Below, one piece after another: positions 25,294 through 33,042 of a stretch of DNA of 34,706 bases. The number at the start of each line of letters is the position of its first letter. Position 1 is the stretch's first letter. The stretch is from Ignavibacteriales bacterium. GTDB lineage: Bacteria; Bacteroidota; Ignavibacteria; T3Sed10-11. The DNA is taken from positions 1-34,706 of the forward strand of contig PWXV01000153.1 of NCBI GenBank assembly GCA_003568415.1, read 5' to 3'. The translations under genes and the position numbers were made by a program. The notes below the pieces were generated by a model. It was not told the DNA's origin and did no database searches. It saw only the letters and a list, made by a program, of their open reading frames with translations.

Positions 25294-26991
25294 ATGCGTA
25301 CCGGAAACGGATTCGATACATTACAAAAATCGGAAACAGGAAAACGAACTGACCTTGATGATATTCGTACCGTAGCAGAAAAGATCGGACTTGAAGAGGA
25401 TGATCTTATTCTGTACGGGAAATATAAAGCAAAGATAAGACCGGAAGCATTTCAAAAAAATGATCAAGGTAAGCAAGGGAAATTAATCTTGGTTACCGCT
25501 ACCACACCAACCCCGTTTGGCGAAGGAAAGACAACGATCTCCATCGGGCTTACGATGGCATTGTGGGAAGCGGGGAAGAAATCAATTGTAGCATTACGTG
25601 AACCGTCACTCGGTCCGGTATTCGGTATAAAAGGAGGTGCGACGGGCGGGGGTAAAACGATGGTGCAGCCGATGGATGAAATCAACCTGCATTTTACCGG
25701 AGATTTTCATGGAGTGACATCGGCACATAACCTTTTATCTGCAATGACCGATGCTTCAATATTTCATGGTAATCCAACAAGCATCGATCCGGCCCGGGTA
25801 TTATGGCCCCGGACAATAGATATGAACGATCGTGCATTGCGGAATATAATAATCGGTCTTGAAGCATACAAGAGCGGACCGATGCGGGAAGAATCATTTG
25901 TCATTACACCCGCTTCTGAAATAATGGCTATTCTCGGTTTATCGAAGTCATTCGATGATTTGAAAAAGCGGCTCGGAAATATCCTGGTAGGGTTGACAAA
26001 AGAAAAACAAGGGGTTTACGCAAAAGAACTGAAAGCAGAAGGTTCGATGGGAGCATTACTCAAAGATGCATTGATACCGAACCTTGTTCAAACAACTGAT
26101 CGTACTCCGGCAATTGTTCATACCGGACCGTTTGGTAATATTGCCCACGGAACCTGTTCACTATCAGCGATCGAAGCTGCAATGTCGTTATCCGACTACG
26201 CAGTAGTAGAGGCAGGTTTTGGATCAGACCTTGGTGCTGAGAAATTTCTTAATATTGTCTCGCCTCAACTCGGCCGCGGCCCGGATGCGGCTGTTATTGT
26301 GACGACAGTGCGTTCACTCAAGTTTCACGGTGGGGTTCCTAAGACTGAGCTTCAGTCGGAAAATATCGATGCTATAGGTAAAGGATTTGATAATGTGAGG
26401 GCTCACATACATTTAATGCGCGATGTTTTCGGATTGCCTGTAGTGATTGCATTAAACCGCTTCCCGAACGATACAGACCAGGAGGTAGAGGCGTTGTCGG
26501 TAATGCTCGAAGAAGAGGGTGTGCGTTTTTCAGTTGCCGATGGATTTACCCGGGGAGCCGAAGGACTTACCGGAGTTGCTCAGGAGGTGCTGAAATTAAC
26601 AGAGAATTCAGAAAATAATTATGCTCCGGTATATTCGCCCGATGCACCACTCGGTGAAAAAATAGATGCTGTTGCCCGGAAAATCTACGGTGCGAGTGAG
26701 GTTGAATATTCCCGTAAAGCAATTCGAGCACTTGATTTGTATGAAAAGATCGGACTCGGCAAATTATACATTTGTATGGCAAAAACACAATATTCAATCT
26801 CCGATCAGGCCTCGATGAAAGGATGGCCTAAAAACTTCAAATTGCGCATTGATGATGTGCGTGCAAAATCGGGTGCCGGCTTTATCGTTCCATTGTGTGG
26901 TGATATAATGGAAATGCCGGGATTGCCCAAACAACCGGCCGCCTGGAACATAACAGTGGATGAAGACGGCGTAATCAGCGGATTATTTTAG
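25294..26991 (+). CDS. fhs: Formate--tetrahydrofolate ligase
   Basis: Activates formate to 10-formyl-tetrahydrofolate with ATP, the entry step of the methyl branch of the Wood-Ljungdahl pathway and of folate one-carbon metabolism. The P-loop T71-P-T-P-F-G-E-G-K-T80 is intact. So are E-P-S-L-G-P-V-F-G-I-K-G-G-A-x-G-G-G, the folate region N-L-H-F-T-G-D-F-H-G-V-T-S-A-H-N, and F-G-N-I-A-H-G. Length from the chosen ATG is 565. ATG 25294 is used because AGGAG ends eight bases upstream; GTG at 25285 overlaps that ribosome-binding site. It lies 39 bases after the nitroreductase, probably co-transcribed. No folD or metF is in the window. Confidence 0.96.
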   Translation: MRTGNGFDTLQKSETGKRTDLDDIRTVAEKIGLEEDDLILYGKYKAKIRPEAFQKNDQGKQGKLILVTATTPTPFGEGKTTISIGLTMALWEAGKKSIVALREPSLGPVFGIKGGATGGGKTMVQPMDEINLHFTGDFHGVTSAHNLLSAMTDASIFHGNPTSIDPARVLWPRTIDMNDRALRNIIIGLEAYKSGPMREESFVITPASEIMAILGLSKSFDDLKKRLGNILVGLTKEKQGVYAKELKAEGSMGALLKDALIPNLVQTTDRTPAIVHTGPFGNIAHGTCSLSAIEAAMSLSDYAVVEAGFGSDLGAEKFLNIVSPQLGRGPDAAVIVTTVRSLKFHGGVPKTELQSENIDAIGKGFDNVRAHIHLMRDVFGLPVVIALNRFPNDTDQEVEALSVMLEEEGVRFSVADGFTRGAEGLTGVAQEVLKLTENSENNYAPVYSPDAPLGEKIDAVARKIYGASEVEYSRKAIRALDLYEKIGLGKLYICMAKTQYSISDQASMKGWPKNFKLRIDDVRAKSGAGFIVPLCGDIMEMPGLPKQPAAWNITVDEDGVISGLF

Positions 26992-27021
26992 TAGTCATTG
27001 TGTCAAAATAATCCACATAGA

Positions 27022-27077
27022 TTCCCATTTTTGGGAAGTATAACAAATTCATTGCCATTTTTTGGAAGAAAATTCCA
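27022..27077. promoter_or_regulatory. Cluster of TTCC(C)A/TGG(G)AA inverted and direct repeats
   Basis: TTCCCA-TTTT-TGGGAA (27022-27037) is a perfect 6-bp palindrome. The block CCATTTTT(T)GG(G)AAG recurs at about 27055-27068. TGGAA-GAAAA-TTCCA (27063-27077) is a further perfect 5-bp inverted repeat. The three related half-sites lie 120-170 bases before the multihaem cytochrome. The first hairpin lacks a following T tract, so operator sites are more likely than a terminator for fhs. Confidence 0.4.
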
Positions 27078-27128
27078 GAAAATTGCTGAATAACAGAGTA
27101 TTTGGGCTAAATTTATAAATTCTACCAT

Positions 27129-27144
27129 TGGCATAAATCTTGTA
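27129..27144 (+). promoter_or_regulatory. Sigma54-like promoter candidate for the cytochrome operon
   Basis: TGGCAT-AAATC-TTGTA matches the -24/-12 pattern (TGGCAC-N5-TTGCW) with correct spacing, but the nearly invariant C at -12 is T. It lies 52 bases before the TTG start. An overlapping alternative, TTTG-N18-TACCATTG at 27103-27132, resembles the Bacteroidota sigma pattern with slightly short spacing. Neither is strong alone. Confidence 0.35.
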
Positions 27145-27195
27145 CCTAATTGAATATGAAATTGTAGAATTTTTCATCACTCTGTACTGGGATCA

Positions 27196-29940
27196 TTGAA
27201 ATTGGAAATTATAAGGTTAATATCCGTAGTAGTATTGCTTATTCTGCTCATTGTTTCGCCGGCTGTTTTCACACAGGATAATGAAGACTGTCTGATGTGT
27301 CATACAGATCCGGATTTAACAATGATTCGGAATGGTGAAGAAGTTAATCTATTTGTGGATGAAGAGAAATTCGACCATTCAGTACACAGTATCTTTCAGT
27401 GCGTAGATTGTCACGCAGGGTTCGATCCGTTTGACATCCCGCATGCCGATCCTATCGAAAGAGTAGACTGTGCAATGTGTCACGATACGCCCGATCTGGA
27501 AAAAAGTATACACTTTGAAGCTTTGCAGGATGACCACCCCGAGGCACCACAATGTTATGATTGCCATACAAAGCATTATGTTAAACCGGCATTTGAGCAG
27601 CGGCATGATGTTGCTTCGTGTATGTCGTGCCATGAAACCGGCGATGTAGCAAAATTTACGAGAAGTTCTCACGCGTTCGAACATCCGGATGGTACCGTTA
27701 ACGCCTCCTGTGTCGATTGTCATGGCGGCCACGATGTTTTCAGAGTTACTTCACCTGAGTCGAAGGTTCATGTCGAGAGTGTACAGGAAACCTGCGGAAC
27801 CTGTCACGGTGATGTGCAAGAGCAGGAAGAGACAAGTATCCATGGCCAGTATTATCTTGAGGGACATCCCGCAGCTCCATCGTGCGTGGATTGTCATCAT
27901 TCACATGATGTATCAATGGACCGGTTTGTGCGTGAACAGGAGACCTGTCTATCCTGTCACCTTTCAGATGAGTTTGCAGATTATTTCGGTGAGCGGTCAC
28001 GCGAGTTTATGGATCAATATGAACACAGCATCCATTATCTCGCAATAGAAGAAGGCAAAACATCGGCATCGTGCAGCGACTGCCATGGGTCGCATAATGT
28101 TTTTCCGGCAGATGATGTAAGGTCTACAGTACATCGTACAAAAATTAATAATACCTGTGCGCAATGCCATGGTGAACCCTTCGCTGAACTGCGGAGATCG
28201 GATCACGGACAGGCATTTGCACGGGGGGTGCAAAGTGCACCTGTTTGTACAGACTGCCACGGTGAGCATACTATTACAACGATAACCAGTGAGGACTCAC
28301 CGGTTCATAAAATACAAGAAGCTGAAACCTGCAAGTCCTGCCATCTTGATGACCCTGAAGTTCGTGCTCGTGTGCCCGTCACTGCCGGCTTTATAGCTTC
28401 CTACGATCAAAGCGTTCATGGAATGGCATTGCAAGCAGGAAATCTTGACGCTGCGACATGCAGTGATTGCCACGGCGATCACGAAATTTTAAACGCCGAC
28501 CATCCGAATTCGATGCTTCACCGGCGTAATGTAAATCAAACGTGCGGTGAATGTCACGGGGATGTTTATGATGATTATAAAATAAGCAGTCACGGTCAGG
28601 CGTTTGATCGTGGTGTTCGTGGAGCGCCTACTTGTACAGATTGCCACGGTGAGCATACCATATATAAACACGATGATCCGCGTGCACCGGTATCTGCTGT
28701 GCGGCTTGCAACAGAAGTTTGTGGCGAGTGCCATGAGTCGGTACGATTAACAGAACGGTATGGCTTAAGCGCCGGTCGTGTCAGCAGCTTTGTGGATAGT
28801 TATCACGGTACGGCATTGCGTGCCGGTGGTGCCAATGTTGCAAACTGCGCGAGCTGTCACGGGGCACATAAAATATTACCGTCAACGGACCCGAGATCGA
28901 AGGTACATATAGATAATATTGCTGCCACCTGCGGTGATTGCCATCCCGGCGCAACCGCAAACTTTGCACGCGGTAAAGTGCACTATGTCGGAGATCCGGA
29001 TGAATCAATGTGGATACAGTTTATATCCACACTGTATATAACGCTCATCGTTGTGATCGTTGGTGGCATGTTTGTGCATAATGCATTTGATTTCTATAGA
29101 AAATCGAAAGATAAATTAATACAGCGCCGTCAGGGAATAGAGCACGGTCATATTGGCCGCGGTTTATATTTACGTATGACTTTGAGCGAGCGGTTACAGC
29201 ACGGTAGCTTAATGATAAGTTTCCCGATATTGGTTATTACCGGCTTTATGCTCAGCTATCCCGATGCATTCTGGGTTATTCCGTTCCGCGAGCACATGCC
29301 GTGGTTCTACGAAGTCAGAAGTTATTTACATCGCATAGCAGGTGTCGTTATGATCGTCGGCAGTGTTTATCATCTCTATCACGTCACTGCCACGCAACGG
29401 GGCCGTGAATTGATACGCGATCTGATGCCCAAGATTCAGGATGCCTGGGATGCGATCAATGTGCTGAAATATAATTTGGGATTTGCGAAAACAAAACCAA
29501 AATTCGGACGCTTCGGCTATGTAGAAAAAGCAGAATACTGGGCGCTTGTCTGGGGAACCGCGCTTATGGTCGCAACAGGATTTGTTCTCTGGTTTGAGAC
29601 ATACTTTATAAATCTAACTTCATTGTTGTTCCACGATGTTATGCGTTTGATCCACTTCTATGAAGCGTGGTTAGCAACACTTGCGATAATAATTTGGCAT
29701 TTCTACTTCGTGATCTTCAACCCGGATGTATATCCGATGAACCTTGCCTGGTTAAAAGGTACGATTACCGAGGAAGAAATGGCACATGAGCATCCGCTTG
29801 AACTTGAAAGAATTAAACAAGCTGAAGCGGTTGCAAAAACCGACACCGAATATCTTACGATATACGATAAGGATTATGTGTCGGATGAAGAACTAACTAA
29901 AGGCGGAGTTAATGACAAAGATAAACCGAAACGGAAGTGA
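27196..29940 (+). CDS. 19-haem c-type cytochrome fused to a cytochrome b domain (CbcL-like quinone oxidoreductase)
   Basis: A 914-residue inner-membrane protein. Residues 1-26 are a signal peptide. Residues 32-596 hold 19 CxxCH haem-c motifs, their first Cys at 32, 69, 92, 120, 142, 172, 200, 230, 251, 293, 321, 351, 379, 422, 450, 480, 509, 551 and 579. From 142 on they recur in four-haem modules. A membrane helix (about 608-628) leads into a four-helix cytochrome b561/HydC/FdnI-like domain (helices near 670-688, 712-730, 782-802 and 822-842) with candidate haem-b histidines H669, H712, H726, H729, H820 and H835. The layout is that of Geobacter CbcL, which passes electrons between menaquinol and periplasmic cytochromes but has nine haems. 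The start is TTG with only a weak ribosome-binding site. It leads an operon of ferredoxin and 2-oxoacid oxidoreductase genes. Electron direction and partners are inference. Confidence 0.9.
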   Translation: MKLEIIRLISVVVLLILLIVSPAVFTQDNEDCLMCHTDPDLTMIRNGEEVNLFVDEEKFDHSVHSIFQCVDCHAGFDPFDIPHADPIERVDCAMCHDTPDLEKSIHFEALQDDHPEAPQCYDCHTKHYVKPAFEQRHDVASCMSCHETGDVAKFTRSSHAFEHPDGTVNASCVDCHGGHDVFRVTSPESKVHVESVQETCGTCHGDVQEQEETSIHGQYYLEGHPAAPSCVDCHHSHDVSMDRFVREQETCLSCHLSDEFADYFGERSREFMDQYEHSIHYLAIEEGKTSASCSDCHGSHNVFPADDVRSTVHRTKINNTCAQCHGEPFAELRRSDHGQAFARGVQSAPVCTDCHGEHTITTITSEDSPVHKIQEAETCKSCHLDDPEVRARVPVTAGFIASYDQSVHGMALQAGNLDAATCSDCHGDHEILNADHPNSMLHRRNVNQTCGECHGDVYDDYKISSHGQAFDRGVRGAPTCTDCHGEHTIYKHDDPRAPVSAVRLATEVCGECHESVRLTERYGLSAGRVSSFVDSYHGTALRAGGANVANCASCHGAHKILPSTDPRSKVHIDNIAATCGDCHPGATANFARGKVHYVGDPDESMWIQFISTLYITLIVVIVGGMFVHNAFDFYRKSKDKLIQRRQGIEHGHIGRGLYLRMTLSERLQHGSLMISFPILVITGFMLSYPDAFWVIPFREHMPWFYEVRSYLHRIAGVVMIVGSVYHLYHVTATQRGRELIRDLMPKIQDAWDAINVLKYNLGFAKTKPKFGRFGYVEKAEYWALVWGTALMVATGFVLWFETYFINLTSLLFHDVMRLIHFYEAWLATLAIIIWHFYFVIFNPDVYPMNLAWLKGTITEEEMAHEHPLELERIKQAEAVAKTDTEYLTIYDKDYVSDEELTKGGVNDKDKPKRK

Positions 29941-29945
29941 TTATT

Positions 29946-30248
29946 ATGGCTATTAAAGGTGCTGTTCAAATTGAAATCGAAACCTGTAAAGGATGTGAAC
30001 TGTGTATCGAAGCGTGTCCGCAGGATAGTCTCGCCTTATCAAAGGAGATTAATAAAGCGGGTTATCATTATGCAGTTCAAATTCATGACAATTGTACCGG
30101 GTGTATAAACTGTGCTCTCGTATGTCCCGATGCAGTGATCACGGTATATCGTGAATCAAAGAAAAAGAAAAAGGGAAAAAACGGGCGCGAAGAGGTTGCT
30201 CGAATTAGCAACGTCCGGGGCGATGTCTCGGTTTCGATTAACGAATAA
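29946..30248 (+). CDS. 2[4Fe-4S] ferredoxin, delta subunit of a 2-oxoacid:ferredoxin oxidoreductase
   Basis: A 100-residue cytosolic iron-sulfur protein with two complete cluster motifs: C14-x2-C17-x2-C20-x3-C24-P and C50-x2-C53-x2-C56-x3-C60-P. In VOR/KOR enzymes such a protein is the delta subunit that takes electrons from the catalytic subunits. The C-terminal about 30 residues are Lys/Arg-rich and then polar, of no known role. ATG 29946 is used; GTG at 29937 overlaps the cytochrome stop (GTGA) and lies within the GGAAGTG ribosome-binding site. It sits directly between the cytochrome and the alpha subunit gene, so it could carry electrons to either. Confidence 0.9.
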   Translation: MAIKGAVQIEIETCKGCELCIEACPQDSLALSKEINKAGYHYAVQIHDNCTGCINCALVCPDAVITVYRESKKKKKGKNGREEVARISNVRGDVSVSINE

Positions 30249-30265
30249 ATTAAAGAGGTGAAATC

Positions 30266-31354
30266 GTGTCTGAAATACTATTAATGAAAGGCAATGAAGC
30301 TTTAGCAGAAGCTGCATTGCGTGCGGGTTGTCAGGGATATTTTGGATATCCTATTACACCGCAATCGGAAGTATTGGAATATCTGAGCCAACACGGAGAA
30401 GAGCGGAGAATGACGGTCTTACAGGCTGAAAGTGAGTTGGCGGCAATCAATATGATTTACGGTGCTGCCGGTGCAGGTGCAAGAGTGATGACCTCCTCTT
30501 CAAGCCCGGGTATCAGTTTAATGCAGGAGGGACTTTCCTATATTGCATGTGCCGAGCTGCCGTGTTTGCTTGTGAATATAAATCGTGGCGGACCGGGACT
30601 TGGAACTATTCAACCCTCACAAGGCGATTACTTTCAAGCGGTGAAAGGCGGTGGCCACGGCGATTATAAGTTGCTTGTGCTTGCTCCTGCTACGGTACAG
30701 GAAATGGCCGATATGGTTTTTGAAGGATTTGATCTTGCCGATAAATACCGGAACCCGGTCATGATCCTTGCAGATGGTGCGCTTGGACAGATGATGGAAA
30801 AGGTTTCGTTCCGGGATTATGATCCTTCTAAACGAATTGAGCATCCCTGGGCGACAACAGGTAAGAACGGAAGAGAAGAACGAAATATCATTACGTCTCT
30901 GCATATTAAATCTGAACAGATGGAAAAAATCAATCAGCATCTGCAAAAGAAATATTGTGAAATGCAGGAACATGAAGTTCGTTTTCAGGAAGTACAAACC
31001 GAGGATGCGGAATATTTACTAGTTGCATACGGATTATGCGCACGTATTGCACACAAGACGGTACAGCTTGCACGTGAAAAAGGAATTAAAGCCGGGTTGC
31101 TGCGACCAATATCATTGTTCCCATTCCCCACGAACGAAATTCACAAACTGGCGAAAAAAGTTAACTCGGTTCTGACCGTGGAGATGAATGCAGGACAGAT
31201 GTACGAGGATGTCAGACTTGCCGTTAACGGACAGGTACCGGTTGAATTTTATGGACGAATGGGAGGCATTATTCCAAGTCCGGAAGAAGTACTCGAACGC
31301 TTGGAAAAAATGGTTGCTCCTCAGTCCGTTAAAATGAAGGAGGAAACAGTATGA
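30266..31354 (+). CDS. vorB: 2-oxoacid:ferredoxin oxidoreductase alpha subunit (VorB type)
   Basis: The 362-residue alpha subunit of a thiamine-diphosphate 2-oxoacid:ferredoxin oxidoreductase. It most resembles proteins annotated as 3-methyl-2-oxobutanoate dehydrogenase VorB: M-K-G-N-E-A-L-A-E-A-A-L-R-A-G at the start, Y-F-G-Y-P-I-T-P-Q-S-E, L-Q-A-E-S-E-L-A-A-I-N-M, T-S-S-S-S-P-G-I-S-L, N-x-x-R-G-G-P-G-L-G-T-I-Q-P-S-Q-G-D-Y and Y-R-N-P-V-M-I-L-A-D-G. It helps bind the 2-oxoacid and the acyl/CoA intermediate. Branched-chain 2-oxoacids are the likely substrate by similarity, but 2-oxoglutarate cannot be excluded. The start is GTG at 30266 after AAGAGGTGAA. It overlaps the beta gene by four bases. 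Confidence 0.93.
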   Translation: MSEILLMKGNEALAEAALRAGCQGYFGYPITPQSEVLEYLSQHGEERRMTVLQAESELAAINMIYGAAGAGARVMTSSSSPGISLMQEGLSYIACAELPCLLVNINRGGPGLGTIQPSQGDYFQAVKGGGHGDYKLLVLAPATVQEMADMVFEGFDLADKYRNPVMILADGALGQMMEKVSFRDYDPSKRIEHPWATTGKNGREERNIITSLHIKSEQMEKINQHLQKKYCEMQEHEVRFQEVQTEDAEYLLVAYGLCARIAHKTVQLAREKGIKAGLLRPISLFPFPTNEIHKLAKKVNSVLTVEMNAGQMYEDVRLAVNGQVPVEFYGRMGGIIPSPEEVLERLEKMVAPQSVKMKEETV

Positions 31355-32148
31355 GCACTAATGCAGGAATTGAACAGGAACTCAATATAAATGTCGAAGA
31401 TATGGATATTGTTTATGAGCGTCCTGATACCTTAACCGATACACGAATGCACTATTGTCCTGGTTGCAGTCACGGTGTTGTGCATCGAATTTTAATGGAA
31501 GTTGTGCAGGAACTCGGCATTCAGGATAAGACGATCGGGGTAGCCCCGGTCGGTTGCTCGGTGTTTGCGTATAGCTATCTTGACATCGATATGCAGGAAG
31601 CTGCGCATGGTCGTGCTTCGGCTGCCGCGACGGGTATAAAACGTGTATTACCCGACAGAATAGTATTTTCATATCAGGGTGATGGCGACCTTGCTGCTAT
31701 CGGCACAGCCGAGACAATCCATACTGCAAATCGCGGAGAAAAAATACTTGTCGTATTTATTAACAATGCTATTTACGGTATGACCGGCGGCCAGATGGCT
31801 CCCACAACACTCGATGGCATGAAAACATCGACATCGCCGTTCGGACGGAATCCCGATCACGTCGGACATCCGCTAAAGATCACCGATCTCATTGCAATGC
31901 TGCCGGGTGCATACTATGTTACCCGCGTTGCAGTCAATAATCCCCGAAATGTTCGTGTTGCGAAAAAAGCGATTACGAAAAGTATTCAATATCAGATGGA
32001 CGGTAAAGGATTATGTTTCGTTGAGGTCGTGTCAAATTGTCCTTCGGGTTGGAAGATGACCCCGGTAGAAGCAAACAAGTGGCTTGAGGAGAACATGTTT
32101 CCGATATATCCTCTCGGCGATTTGAAAGTTCCTTCAGACGATAAGTAG
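31351..32148 (+). CDS. 2-oxoacid:ferredoxin oxidoreductase beta subunit (TPP-binding)
   Basis: The 265-residue beta subunit binds thiamine diphosphate. It shows H-Y-C36-P-G-C39-S-H-G near the N terminus and V-G-C-S-V-F-A-Y in the cluster/TPP region. The TPP/Mg2+ motif is G110-D-G-D-L-A-A-I-G with the paired N138-N139 in F-I-N-N-A-I-Y-G-M-T-G-G-Q. The C-terminal S-N-C-P-S-G-W-K segment is typical of Vor/Kor beta chains. It works in the cytosol with the alpha subunit (ATGA overlap upstream) and gamma (11-base gap downstream). Confidence 0.95.
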   Translation: MSTNAGIEQELNINVEDMDIVYERPDTLTDTRMHYCPGCSHGVVHRILMEVVQELGIQDKTIGVAPVGCSVFAYSYLDIDMQEAAHGRASAAATGIKRVLPDRIVFSYQGDGDLAAIGTAETIHTANRGEKILVVFINNAIYGMTGGQMAPTTLDGMKTSTSPFGRNPDHVGHPLKITDLIAMLPGAYYVTRVAVNNPRNVRVAKKAITKSIQYQMDGKGLCFVEVVSNCPSGWKMTPVEANKWLEENMFPIYPLGDLKVPSDDK

Positions 32149-32159
32149 GAAAATGAATT

Positions 32160-32735
32160 ATGACAAAAAATAAACTTAATGAAGAAATAATATTTGCCGG
32201 ATTCGGCGGGCAGGGGGTTCTGTCTATGGGAATGATGCTTGCCTACGCCGGTATGCTCGAAGACAGAGAAGTTTGCTGGATGCCGTCGTACGGACCGGAA
32301 ATGCGGGGCGGTACGGCAAACTGTATCGTCATTGTGAGCGAAGAATCGATCAGTTCTCCGATTGTGACGACGTTCGATTCGGCTGTTGTCCTGAATCAGC
32401 CGTCGCTTGATAAATTTGAACCGGCAGTACGTCCGGACGGATTGCTGATATATGACAGCACGAATATAATTAATCTGCCGACACGCGATGATATTACCAT
32501 TGTTCCGGTCGCGGCAAGTGCTGAAGCTGTGAAAATGGAAAACAAACGGATTATGAACATGATCGTGCTGGGCGCTTTGTTGGAGGTAAAGCCTGTTGTA
32601 ACTGTTGAATCGGTTATCGAAGCACTCCGTAAAGTTCTTCCTGAACGGCATCATAAATTATTACCGCTCAACGAAAAAGCTATACGGCGGGGTATGGAAC
32701 TTGCTCAGGCAGCTTCAACAGTAGAAACTGAATAA
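32160..32735 (+). CDS. 2-oxoacid:ferredoxin oxidoreductase gamma subunit
   Basis: The 191-residue gamma subunit, the CoA-binding POR_gamma fold. It begins with F-A-G-F-G-G-Q-G-V (about 12-20), followed by W-M-P-S-Y-G-P-E-M-R-G-G-T-A, in which the M-R-G-G-T loop is typical, and ends with I-R-R-G-M-E-L. It completes a delta-alpha-beta-gamma set with the three preceding genes. AGGAAAA lies upstream of the ATG. The C-terminal residues are polar with no extra domain. A 62-base gap separates it from the next small gene. Confidence 0.93.
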   Translation: MTKNKLNEEIIFAGFGGQGVLSMGMMLAYAGMLEDREVCWMPSYGPEMRGGTANCIVIVSEESISSPIVTTFDSAVVLNQPSLDKFEPAVRPDGLLIYDSTNIINLPTRDDITIVPVAASAEAVKMENKRIMNMIVLGALLEVKPVVTVESVIEALRKVLPERHHKLLPLNEKAIRRGMELAQAASTVETE

Positions 32736-32797
32736 ATTAAATAGAGATGTTATTTCATCAGGTGGCAGCGGTATAGAGCACAGGGGGTGAGGTATAT

Positions 32798-33037
32798 ATG
32801 ACCTATAAAAAAGTACTTGAGAATTTTTCATTAGAAGATACGATTGAACGTGCAATTGATCGGAAACGTGATAGTTATCAATTCCTGAAAAAAGCTGCGC
32901 GAAAAATCGGAGATACGAAGCTGCGCGAAATGCTCGTTCAGCAAATTATCGATGAACGGGTAAGCCGTGAAGAATTGAAAAAAATTCTTGAAGAGATTAA
33001 AACACAACGTGATACCGAGAAAGGAATAGCCGGATAA
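32798..33037 (+). CDS. Small ferritin-like two-helix protein
   Basis: A 79-residue, highly charged helical protein. Its pattern, S-L-E-D-T-I-E-R-A-I-D-R-K-R-D-S-Y-Q-F-L-K-K-A-A then K-L-R-E-M-L-V-Q-Q-I-I-D-E-R-V-S-R-E-E-L, looks like one helix pair of a rubrerythrin/ferritin-like domain. The E-x-x-H metal motif of that family is replaced by E-R-V-S-R, so a di-iron centre is unlikely in the monomer. GGGGGTGAGG provides a strong ribosome-binding site. It lies between the gamma subunit of one 2-oxoacid oxidoreductase and the alpha subunit of the next (5-base gap). An assembly, docking or regulatory subunit is possible but unproven. Confidence 0.65.
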   Translation: MTYKKVLENFSLEDTIERAIDRKRDSYQFLKKAARKIGDTKLREMLVQQIIDERVSREELKKILEEIKTQRDTEKGIAG

Positions 33038-33042
33038 TCGCG

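Noticed and set aside
27022-27037. Hairpin as an intrinsic terminator for fhs
   Set aside because: The stem is only 6 bp with a TTTT loop and no T tract follows; the related repeats nearby favour operator sites.
31992-32654. Minus-strand ORF of 220 codons opposite the gamma subunit gene
   Set aside because: It is antisense to two well-supported subunits, has no domain resemblance and no ribosome-binding site.
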